Of a stretch of DNA of 64,000 bases, positions 55,049 through 64,000 are shown piece by piece. The notes under the pieces were generated by a model that saw only the letters and a program-made list of their open reading frames with translations, ran no database searches and was not told the origin of the DNA. The stretch lies in NCBI GenBank assembly GCA_001599815.1, contig BCIA01000004.1:4552082-4616081 (forward strand), written 5' to 3'. This DNA comes from Furcasterigmium furcatum (lineage: Eukaryota; Ascomycota; Sordariomycetes; Glomerellales; Plectosphaerellaceae). The translations under genes and the position numbers were made by a program. How positions within the stretch are numbered: position 1 is the first letter of the stretch; each line of letters starts with the position of its first letter.

Positions 55049-55140
55049 GGCAAAGTGGCCGAGTGGTTAAGGCGCTGTGTTTAGGTTTACCTAATGATCC
55101 GCAGTGGGAAACCGCGCGAGTTCGAATCTCGTCTTTGTCA
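55049..55140 (+). tRNA. tRNA-Leu (TAG) with a 13-nt intron
   Basis: This class II cloverleaf has acceptor GGCAAAG/CTTTGTC with discriminator A, and D arm GCCGAGTGGTTAAGGC. The anticodon stem CTGTG pairs with CGCAG around loop TTTAGG, giving anticodon TAG at 55082-55084. The intron occupies 55086-55098, starting one base after the anticodon-adjacent purine, the canonical position. Its ccta bases can pair with the anticodon as in fungal pre-tRNAs. The variable arm is tgggaaaccgc and the T arm is GCGAG-TTCGAAT-CTCGT. The intron boundary is inferred to within a base. It decodes CUN leucine codons. Confidence 0.93.
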
Positions 55141-55146
55141 AGCTAC

Positions 55147-55152
55147 TTTTTT
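55147..55152 (+). terminator. RNA polymerase III terminator of tRNA-Leu
   Basis: A T6 run lies 7 nt after the tRNA gene. Confidence 0.75.
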
Positions 55153-55947
55153 GCTGTTTTTCCAGGGTCGAAAGGAGGGAAAGATTCATTGACAAGGTTC
55201 ACTACATATCGTGACATACCCAATACTATGTTTGATAGAAGGAAGCCAGTGGTGTCGACCGTGGGTCCCTGGAAAAAGGGCGCGGTAGCATGCCGCCTAG
55301 ATCCGACTAAATCATACATCGGTACACATCATGATGTTGTTTGGAAGTCCTCTATTCCCATTCCTCCCCCCTTCGGATAAGCTTCTTCATTATCCATGGT
55401 ATACATACACGTGCCGCAGCAGCTCAGGCCAGATGCATTTCCAGTCGCCAGCCAGCCCAACAGCCTCATCAAGTCATAGAAAAGACGACGTGCCCCAAAG
55501 GACGGGAACCAGGAGAAATAAGGCCGGTACTCCAAGAAACCTCGCCCGTCCGCGCCTGGGGCGCCGTGTCGTACCCCTTGCCTGGCCCGGACGTTGTCCG
55601 TGCTACGCCCCAACGCCGTACGTAAACAAAACGCGCTTGTGCCATCATTCGTGGCAGAGCATCCATCCATCCCCAAACTTATTGGGGCTGTGGTTGCCGT
55701 GGAGAGCACGTATAGTGCCCAATAACCGCCCGCTGCTGTTCTCCAAGACTTCCATGGCCGTGCGGAGTGCATTTATCGCCTCCGGTTTGCAGCTTCCAGC
55801 CTTCAGAATGACATCGCCGGTCCTCGTTCGGTGTCTGGCATGTTGATACAGACCTGCCAGAGAGAGAGGCGTGCCTGTCCTCTATATCGGATGTGAACCA
55901 ACAGCGGCTTGAATTCACTTTCAGTCGCCGTCAATCGTGCCCTGTCC
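55153..55947. other. Intergenic region between tRNA-Leu and the arrestin-like gene
   Basis: About 800 bp. Overlapping open frames on both strands lack protein-like features. No gene was called. Confidence 0.5.
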
Positions 55948-57266
55948 TCACTCAATTGACGGTTTCTTCTGGCCTCCCACCATGCAGAGCCCCAGAGTCT
56001 TCAGGGCGTCCCGGTCGGTCGCCAGTATAATCGTCCGGGCTGGCGGCAAGGGGTTGTTCGGGTCGATGAGCGACGCATCTTTCGCTGCCTGCTCAATGGC
56101 AGCCATCTCCTCCTCGCATGCCTGCTGGTCCATCGGACAGATCACGAGGGGCACGCGTGAGGTGATGTCTCTAGCTGAGCTCAGTTGTACCTGAAGGGTG
56201 TCAGTGAAAACGTCTCGTGGTTGAACAAAGGTCAACATACCTTGACTGTCAGATAAAACTCAATCTTGTATAATGTCGACGTTGTCGTGAAGGAGGTTAC
56301 TTCATACGGCGGGAAAGCGGGCTTCGGCCTCTTCACAATCCCGTCCGGGTCTCGCAGGTCCTTCGATGGAAAGATGAGCCCCAGGTTCGTGGCATAGCCC
56401 ATCTCCGGCAGCTTCATGTTGATGACTTGCACCTGCTTGGCGATCTTGTTGACCTTCTTCGTCGGCTCGTCGCCCTCGGGATTGTAGGTGATCTCCTCAT
56501 CGATAGTCACTGTGATTTTCTGGATCGTGACCTTCATGGCCTTCTTCATCCAGTCCTGGTTTGGTACCAGCTTCACGAACACGCTGATCGGGTCCAGGGG
56601 CCCGTAGCTCCATTTCGGTATGGATATGCCGAGGGTCACGATGCTGTCCGAGGTGGCGGTCCTGCTCTCCGGTTTGCTGTACATTCCAAACGTCGAGAGC
56701 GTGTCATACCGTCGCAGGGGCATGGGGAAGCTGTACTTGTTCTGCATGTTGTGGCCCTGCTGCACCGTCACGACGAGCTCGTAGTATGTCTCCGCCGTGC
56801 GGCTTGATAGCTGCAGGGACGCGGGCGGAATCCTCCTATTCATCTCCTCGCCTCCGCGCCCGAAAGGGATGAACAGCACGAACGGCAGGTCCATGGCGAC
56901 GACGTGCTCGGCCTCCCGGCCCGACTGGCAGCGGAATAATAGCAATTCCTTCCCCACCACGTCTGTCGTTTCCCGTCTCGGCGTGCCAAGGTGTCTTTTT
57001 GCGACATTCTCGGCGGCGGGGTGGATTGTCTCGCGCCGTTGGAGGCATATCCGCACGAGTGATATCGCTACCGGCATGGAGAAGCCTTGTGATGGTCTAA
57101 TCTCGACTTTTCCTTCTATCCGGGGCTGCAGATTGATCACAGGAAATCAGCAAGTAGTCCGTGAATGCGGGAACCTGTCCCAACTCACGAGTGTCGCAGA
57201 GATGCCTGGGTAGCCGACCAGCATGTTGCTGTTAGGCGGGCCCGAGACCCTCACGAAGGCAGCCAT
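55948..57266 (-). CDS. Arrestin-fold protein (fungal arrestin-related)
   Basis: Exons are 57266-57189, 57125-56241 and 56190-55948, giving 401 residues. The first exon MAAFVRVSGPPNSNMLVGYP splices in phase to PRIEGKVEIRPSQGFSMPVA, a typical arrestin N-lobe strand pair (ATLPRIEGKV). The N-lobe contains LPFVLFIPFGRGGEE and PPASLQLSSRTAETYYELVV. The C-lobe begins near SFPMPLRRYDTLSTFGMYS, then IPKWSYGPLDPISVFVKLVP. The C-terminus is short, with no PPxY motif for Rsp5-type ligases, unlike yeast alpha-arrestin adaptors. Roles in transporter endocytosis or pH signalling are possible but cannot be chosen from sequence. Phases agree at both introns. Confidence 0.82.
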
Positions 57267-59750
57267 GGTGCCGGCGGCGCCCTGAGCGCGAAGGCACTGA
57301 CCTCGGCGAGGATCTAGGGTTCTTCTTCAGGTCGCGATGGTATAGAGGTCGGGAATAGCGGGGAGTCGCTCTCATATGGCAGGGCAGGCTGTGAGCCGTC
57401 GTCGCCTACAGGCAGGGCGGGGTGTCGTGCGCCAGGTCTCGGCGGCGAGGTGGATGCGATTGTTGCTGGCGTTGTTCGCAGGTCGAGCTGGGGAGGAGTC
57501 ATTACATGCTCCGTCCGGCGCCTGGAGCGAGCAGAGAGCGTTGGTGCTGGCGTGAGGCTGGCCAGGTCCTGTGATCGTCGGGGCAGGCAGTCTGCGGATC
57601 GCGGCGGTGGGGAAGGGCGAGGACGCAGAGGAGGTGGAGAGGGGAAGCGGTGCCGTCTGTGATGCCTGATGGGCGTCGATGTGGTGTAATGTGAGGTCGT
57701 CTCGTGCGACTGCGGGGGGCGCCGTTTGCCTCGGGGTGCTGTTGTGGCTGTTGTCAACAGTGAGGAGAAGGTTTGAACTGTCAGATCCGCAGACGGAGGC
57801 AGGATAAGCAACAGCTTTGGTAGTGCGGCGGAGTCTGTAGTAGACGCAGATGCAGGGCAGCCTGTTGTTGGACGAGATGGAAAGCTGGGGTCTGGCGGTT
57901 CTGGACTTGGCTTGGATCTTTGCATGCCCGTCGGGTGGGGTGCGCTCCGTGCGTTGTAGGCAGGTTGCGGCTGGGCGGGCGTTGTGGAGCATGCAGCCCG
58001 CCGGGAGGCCGCTAAAACGGCGACCGAGCGGGGCCACAACTGCTAATTCTTAATGAATACAGGGGCCTCTTCAGCGGACACCGCCTAGAAGCTCGGCGGG
58101 GCACCTCGCCTTCCCGTCCCGTCAGGTCACCGTCACCCGCCTCATTCTTGATGGCCATCAATGGAAACCAGGACGTTGGAAGTAGTAGGTACTGTTCGGC
58201 GGAAGATTCCTCATACATCACCTTGCGTTGTCTCTCAACGCATGCGTTCGTCAGGCGCATGAACCCGGAGAGACCGAATGAAGATCTTCCTCCCTACCCA
58301 ATATCCCGTCTGAAAAGTCCGGGCAGCGACCTCTTCGAACGCTGACCCTTTGTCCGTCCCATCTCTGCCTCCGCCCGTCAGGATTGGATGCCGATCATCC
58401 ACACGAGCAAAGGGTGGCGTCGAAGAAGTGTGCCCCGAGGATGCGGCCCGATTGAGACCCAGATGCGAGCAGTCTGTCGCTTGGTGGATCACAAGGCTGG
58501 ATCAACTTGTGTGTATAGCATATGGACGGTGCCGCATCGAAGGATCAAATCTTATTCTCCCACGAGTAGTGAGATGTCACCCCAGAACTGCCGACCTCGA
58601 CCCTCTCCGAGTCCTGGCCTCTCGCGACATGAGACACGAGAACAATCCCCTTTGTGCTTCGGATGCTTGCCGGTCCCTTGCTCGCCATGTGGCTTGGACG
58701 GGACGGCCATCGGCAGGGATGCATCATCGGCAACCATTGCGACGAGATTCTTCGGTCTTCGTCATCGAGCACCATGCAACTTGAAGATGTCCGTCCGCCC
58801 ATGCGGTTGTCATGGCCCCGAATCCACTGCTCAACTCGAAATAGCATCGGCGCAAGGCAGACTCGCCAAAAACAGCCGCCACCCCCTCAGCCGCAGCGAC
58901 ATTCGAGTGTCCCCCACACTGCATCCTCGGACCCTGAAAGGGAGCCCGGCGGCTAATCGACGGCGTCTTGGGGACGAAGCACACTCTATCTGCAGGGGAT
59001 CGCAGGGCTGCCTTTCTTTGGCCCCCATCTAGGTCCATCATGCAGGATATAAGCAGAGCGCTGTCGCCACTACACCGAGAGGAAAGTGGGCATGCTACAC
59101 GGCGACCTGCAGCAGTCCATACCCGGACAGCTCCTGGGCCTCCTCGGACTCCCATGCGAGTTTTTACCTGCGTCAACGTCACCTCAGGCCCGTGGGCGTG
59201 ATACAATCAATCCTCCACAGCTGTTGGCTATCCCGTTAGAAACATGAGACCAGTACACTCGTCACGATTAAGGTTAACCTATTGACAATCAATTTGTGCT
59301 CCAAACTGGAGGCGTACAGCATAGTAGCGCCTGGTGGCATCCTTCGGAAAGGCAGACCTATCTACACATCAGTGACAAACCCCGGTTTCCTACAACAGAA
59401 CCAAAACGCCTTCGTAGGATCTGTTTCATCAGCAGCTCAAGGTCCACGATAGAGAAGCTGGGTTGTCGGCGTGGAATGAGTGAGACCTGGTCCTGTGTCG
59501 GGTCAAGGACGGGCCAGGCAGTAGGCAACGTTCGATACGCACTGCAAAGTATGTCCAGGGTATCAAACAACAACCCCTGCCCGAGGGCTGGCGGTCCTCG
59601 AAAACCTTGAAAAGCAAAGTCTCTCAAGTGTTGTCGAGCGCACAAGGCACTGATGCAGGTCAGAATAATGGGAATCGGGTGTTGTACTAGTGAGTGACTG
59701 CCTACCTGTGGAATCCTAAAGCAAGCCTCGTCAGGCCAAGCATTAGCTTC
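57267..59750. other. 2.5-kb region: arrestin leader/promoter and 3' flank of the splicing-factor gene
   Basis: From 57300 to about 58040 the minus strand is C/T-rich, giving long open but ATG-less frames, typical of a long untranslated leader. The stretch 58060-59750 shows no convincing gene. Confidence 0.5.
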
Positions 59751-61573
59751 TCAGATAGCCCTGCTGCGAGAGAACAAACTGCTGTAGACGGCATCTACAA
59801 CAGGCGACGCGTCGATCATCCTGCCGCCAAAGTAGCGGCCGTTGAGACCCTTGATAGCGTTCTCTCCGCCCTGCACCTTGTCGAACTTGAGGTACACATC
59901 ACCGTTGCTGTTGGGGTCGACCGAGATGTGGACGACACGGCCGTACTTGTTCTCGGCCTCCTGGCGGATGTCGTCTTCGAGCTCCTTGGCCCAGTCTTCG
60001 CCCTCTTCCCTGTAACTGCGTGTCAGTAAAAGCGGCTTCTCTCTGGTCGAGGGAGCAAACATACTCAGCGGGGTCAAACATATTGTGGAGTACAACGCAT
60101 CGGCTGGCCATGTTGACGTTGACGGGCAAGGGCTTGGTCTCCGTCTTGGGCTTGAGCACCTGGCGTTCATCTGCTCCGTTGGTTTGCTCGTCAGTCCTGG
60201 CAAGCTTCCTCATGAGGGCATCACGGCTGTAGTTGTTAAAGTTGACTCCAGCAACGTCCGTGTCGTCGAGGGCGCTGGCGCCGCCCGATTTTTCGCTCTC
60301 GCGCCCGCCTGCGCGGTCAAATGCCGATGTCTGCGGTCCGCGGCCGCCGGCTCCGGAGAAGGCGGAGCCTTGGTACGTCTGGTCTCGGCCAGAGAATTTC
60401 TGCAGCATGTTGGCGGTGCTCTCAGGGGTGAACTTATCGTTTCCGAGGCCGACGCGAATGGGCCGTCCCGCAAGATCGAACCCGTTCATCTTTTCCAAGG
60501 CCTCTCTGGCTTGACCGGCATCGCGATACCTGTAGAGCATTAGCGCCGAGGCCCCACGGGGTCAAGAGGGATACACTCACTGGACGAAGCCATAGCCGCG
60601 GCTTCTGCCGTCCTCCTCCTTCTGTAGCTGAACGAATTCGAGCTCACCAAAAGGCTCGAAGACAGCCTGCAGGTCCTGCTCCGTAACGTTGTAATGGATG
60701 TTGCCAACATAGAGGCGATGGAAGGGGATCGAGTTTGGATGGGCGCCACCGCCGCCGCTGCCTTCTTGGGTGCGGACCTGGCGGTTCTTCTCCGCTTCGG
60801 TAAGCTGGACGATGATCGGAATACCTAGCAGCCTTTGGCCAGTGAGCTGAAGCGCTTGGGAGACGGTTTCCTCGTTCTTGAACTCTACGTAGCCGACTCT
60901 GCGATGGAGTTAGTTTGTGCCTCTGCAAATATCAGACAGAGAGTCAGACTCACCCCTTGGATCTCTGGCTGATGCGGTCCTTGACGATCTGGGCCTCGTT
61001 GACAGGGCCGACTTTCTCGAAGAATTCCTTCAACTCCCTGGTTCGAAGACGGGCGGCGAGCTGCTGGACAAAGACAGTGCGGCGATCCCGTTCATCTTCT
61101 GTAGGTTGTGGAGTGGCCTCACGCTTGGATGGTGTGCGACGGTCATCGTCCTTTCCGCGGCGATGGTCGCCAGAGTACCGATCAGAGCGGTCGCGACGAT
61201 CGCGGTAATCGCGGTCATCGCGTGAGCGATAAGAGCGATGGGGCGAGCGGGATCGAGAACGGGAGCGGCCGCGGCCTCCTCCGCGGTAGTAGTCGCCATC
61301 TCTGTGACGGCGTGAGTGACGGCGATCATCATCGCGGCTTCTGCTTCTCCGCCTACTCTTATGGCTTCCGGTGTCGCTTCGGGGTGATGCCTTGTAGTCG
61401 TCGGGAGTGCCCCTGCGGCTGCGCGCAGGGCTGTCGCGGCGATCGCGGCGCCTGCGATCGTGGTCGCGCTCCCTGTCCTTGCGGTCCTTGGGCTGGTCGT
61501 CGCCGTTTTGAGATTTAGGCTTGGCGTCGCCGGCGGTCGCGTCCAGCAACGCCTCAACGTCGAGGCCCGACAT
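59751..61573 (-). CDS. rsd1: RS/RRM splicing factor of the RBM39 / Rsd1 (CC1-like) family
   Basis: Exons are 61573-60954, 60898-60581, 60529-60065 and 60009-59751, giving 553 residues. The N-terminus (about 25-155) is rich in Arg, Asp and Ser with RS dipeptides (GRSRSRSRSPHRSYRS). RRM1 begins at about 165 (RTVFVQQLAARLRTRELKEF) and crosses intron 1 at SKG|VGYVEF. RRM2 starts near 265 (HRLYVGNIHYNVTEQDLQAV) and ends GYGFVQ|YRD at intron 2. A Met/Gly-rich linker leads to a C-terminal UHM-type RRM (ASRCVVLHNMFDPAEEEGED, then VYLKFDKVQGGENAIKGLNG). These proteins bridge U2AF-type factors and transcription. All phases match. Confidence 0.94.
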
Positions 61574-62172
61574 TCTGAAGTTGCGACTAGCAAGTAGGCG
61601 AGCTGTGAGTGGAAATTAGTGCGGTGAACGGAGATCCGATGCGCGTAGTTGTGGAAGCCGGGGGTCGCGTGCTGTCGACGGTTCGTGGGTGGCAGGATGC
61701 GAAGGGTCCAAGTTGGAGGAGGAAAGAGTTGAAAATCAGAGGGGCAGTGAAGGCCCCAGCCCAAGAATAAACCTGCCTGAATGCGGCCACGCGCTGCTAG
61801 CCAGCAACCTCTGGTCTGTGCGCCAAAGAGCCAGCTTGTCACGTGACATCGATTGTTGGATTTAGCAAACAGCCTGCCAAAGAGATTCACGATGGGATTT
61901 GTTTGCCTACTTCGAGAGAGAATAGTGTGCAGGTAATTATGTGTGGTATTGGTATTAAACACTATTATGTATCTGCGAGACAATGCTCTGCTTTCGATCA
62001 TTCCTTAGATTCTGACATGTCTCATGCTTCCCATTTCCCATTGCCTTCGAACTCCAGAGAGAACCTGGTCTAATCAGACCACCCTTATGTATACAGCTTG
62101 ATACACTTCCATTCTTCAAGCCCCCTAGAAGAGAAACCTTTCCCGCTGAGGGGAGGCGCCGGCAGCCACAGA
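61574..62172. other. Intergenic region between rsd1 and scs7
   Basis: About 600 bp holding the rsd1 promoter and the scs7 3' flank; both genes are on the minus strand. No gene was seen. Confidence 0.5.
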
Positions 62173-63374
62173 TCACTTTGACTTGACGACGGACGGGGTG
62201 GTGAGCAGCTCAGTGCCGAAGATCTGGTCCCAGAAACGGCTGGTCACACCGAAGCCCAGCTCGTAGTCCAGGAAATGATGGGCGAGGTGGTACTTCTTCA
62301 GCCCCTTGTACCACAGAGGAAGGTTCTGGTGATGGAGGAAGTAATGGGTCAGGTCGTAGCAGATGTACCCGAAGATGCCGCCGCAGTAAATGGTGGTGGC
62401 AAGTCCCCAGTTCCAGTAAAAGACGGCGTGTGCCAGCTTCCAGAAGGGACTGGCAAGGACTATGAAGAGGGTAGGGGGCATGACGAGGCGGTACTTGTCC
62501 ATGGGAAGATAGTGATGGATGCCGTGAAGGAGGAAGTGCAAGGTGATGCCGACGCGGTTGTCCGGGAGCCAACTGTTGCCGCGTTAGTGATGTAAAACGC
62601 TGCCTACGACAATAGGGGAGGGGGGACCTACTCGTCGAGATGGAAGAGGAATCGGTGCAAGATGTACTCGATTAGGCTCCAGAGACCGAATCCAGAGACC
62701 CAGCACGCCGCCTGGGACCAGCCGCTGCCGAAGTAATCGGTAGAAGCATAGGTTCCATAAATAACGGGTGGCAACCAGAATGTCGGGATGAGCCACCACG
62801 GGGTCTTGGACAATGGCTCAAGGAAGTTGCCGAAGAGGGGCGCAGACGCGCCGCCCTTATAATGACGAGGGCGGTGAACCTGGTCCAGGTAGAATTCCTT
62901 GCTGAAGCCGCCGAACCAGATCTGAGGGAACAGAGGACGGCTGAGGTCCAGGAACTTGTGCTTCTTGTAGTCCGTTGTGTAGTCCGTCTCTTTGCTCAAG
63001 TCTTCCTCGCAAGACATGCCTGTCCGAGGATGAACAAACTCGGGCGAGCCTTCGTCGGCCGGTTGAGCACCGGTGCTAACGGGAGCCTTGGCTGCTCCAT
63101 TGGTGGCGCCCTTTGCAGAAACGACGAAGCCGACGAGGGAGTCGTCCAGAACATCGTAGGCGGCCTCTGAGTGTGCGTGGGACGCCTCGTCCTGAAGGAT
63201 CTTCTTGACGTCCTTGCCGGCGTATTCAAAGACGAGATCGGCGCCACCGGGGTGGTCATGCGCGAACTCGGTCACGTCGTAGACCTTGTCATCGATGGTG
63301 ACATAACAGGACTTGCTGGTGTTGTGCGATTCGACCTCGGCGCGGGTGAAGATGGGCAGAGTGCGGGACGGCAT
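62173..63374 (-). CDS. scs7: Ceramide very-long-chain fatty acid 2-hydroxylase (Scs7/FAH1)
   Basis: Scs7 hydroxylates the alpha carbon of the very-long-chain fatty acid in ceramide in the ER, using a diiron centre fed by its own cytochrome b5 domain. Exons are 63374-62632 and 62572-62173, giving 380 residues. The b5 domain covers about 8-85 with the haem signature DHPGGAD (HPGG at 41-44) and a second His near 66-68. Membrane segments include WWLIPTFWLPPVIYGTYA. Histidine boxes are HRFLFHLDD across the intron, HFLLHGIHHYLPMD, HYFLHH and YHLAHH. Length and motif order match yeast Scs7 (384 residues). Confidence 0.97.
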
Positions 63375-64000
63375 GGCTGCGGACTCGGGTGGCGATGTCG
63401 CCGTCGCGTCGCGGTCCGGAGGGTCAGAGGAGGAGGAGGTGTTGCAGGAATTTGATGTCGCAGAAACGAGGGCGCGGTCGTGAAGAAGAGGGAAGCGACG
63501 GAAGCATTTATTTGTGAGTGGCGCTCGTAAGATGGTCTGGTCATCCGTCGGTTTTCTTTTTTATCAGGGGGTCTGTCGAAGCTAGATTTCGGCAGTTCAG
63601 GGGCCCGTGTCGTCCGACGTGGTTCCACCAGCGATCGAAATGCGATGGCTTTTCCCCTGCGACATGCCAGCACTGGCAGTTCACTTGGACTGCGGAATTA
63701 GGGGGCGAGATTAGCGTGGTCGCTACTGCCCGGAGCTTCCGGAGCGACTGTTCATGTGCATGTCCCGCTTTAGGCAGCCACGATTGAAGCTGAGCGAAGA
63801 ATATGCAATCAACGGGACGTCGATGAGAGCAAGATTGATTCAGGGTCTGTCGAGCACACATTGTGATTGCGAATCATTGGCGATGCAGGCGACTGGCTCC
63901 TCAGGATACATTAGTGTCGCTACGACTCGACCTTGTGATTTTCTTCCATTGAGTTCTTCCCAGCTCTGTTCCTTGGTTTAATTACCACTCTGTCAACACT
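63375..64000. other. Upstream region of scs7
   Basis: About 625 bp to the window edge holding the scs7 leader and promoter. No gene was recognised. Confidence 0.5.

Noticed and set aside
57314..58039. Two overlapping Pro/Ser/Thr-rich minus-strand frames of 221-241 codons
   Set aside because: Both lack an ATG start and reflect a CT-rich leader upstream of the arrestin-like gene.
58388..59032. Plus-strand frame of 214 codons beginning with ATG
   Set aside because: Its composition is random-like and rich in Cys, Arg and Ser, it overlaps an antisense frame of similar length, and it shows no motif.
1..64000. CRISPR arrays, rRNA genes, complete transposons or a secondary-metabolite cluster
   Set aside because: None was seen; the single FAD monooxygenase and single dehydrogenase are not accompanied by synthase genes, and no regular spaced repeats occur.

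Overview
The window is nuclear DNA of a filamentous ascomycete, most likely a Sordariomycete (class inferred, species not identified). The evidence is GC-rich coding sequence, short GT-AG introns of about 48-85 nt, CT-rich leaders, and fungal forms of eukaryotic housekeeping genes (Snt1, Bud6, heat shock factor, Sof1, Rpn6, Pmp47, Scs7). Genes lie on both strands without operons. All exon junctions given here were worked out by hand from splice signals and reading-frame continuity.

Left third (1-23.5 kb): 3' part of a secreted-type protein gene; proteasome lid gene rpn6 divergent from ribosome-biogenesis gene sof1; a membrane-anchored short-chain dehydrogenase; a small split membrane-protein gene that is easy to miss; a large AT-hook protein divergent from a peroxisomal PMP47-type carrier whose promoter holds three CCTCGG boxes; NatC subunit gene mak10/naa35; the tiny ATP synthase epsilon gene; an FAD monooxygenase; and bud6.

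Middle (23.5-46.5 kb): the very long snt1 corepressor gene; an initiator tRNA-Met; deoxyhypusine synthase; an unrecognised gene with an in-frame TAG; an orphan gene; a frame-disrupted gene; a LITAF-domain fusion protein; cyclophilin cwc27; a heat shock factor; and an unrecognised protein made of two copies of a roughly 90-residue domain, with a conspicuous upstream ORF in its leader.

Right third (46.5-64 kb): about 6.5 kb with no convincing gene, then sen54, an intron-containing tRNA-Leu(TAG) beside an AT-rich island, an arrestin-like gene, an RBM39/Rsd1-type splicing factor, and the ceramide fatty acid 2-hydroxylase gene scs7.

Most genes are unrelated housekeeping functions. Two neighbourhoods are suggestive: sen54, a subunit of the tRNA-splicing endonuclease, lies about 600 bp from a tRNA that needs splicing, and the initiator tRNA lies about 450 bp upstream of deoxyhypusine synthase. 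The most unusual stretch is 32.7-36.9 kb, with an amber-interrupted gene, an orphan, a broken gene and a domain fusion side by side. No CRISPR array, complete transposon, rRNA or secondary-metabolite cluster was seen.
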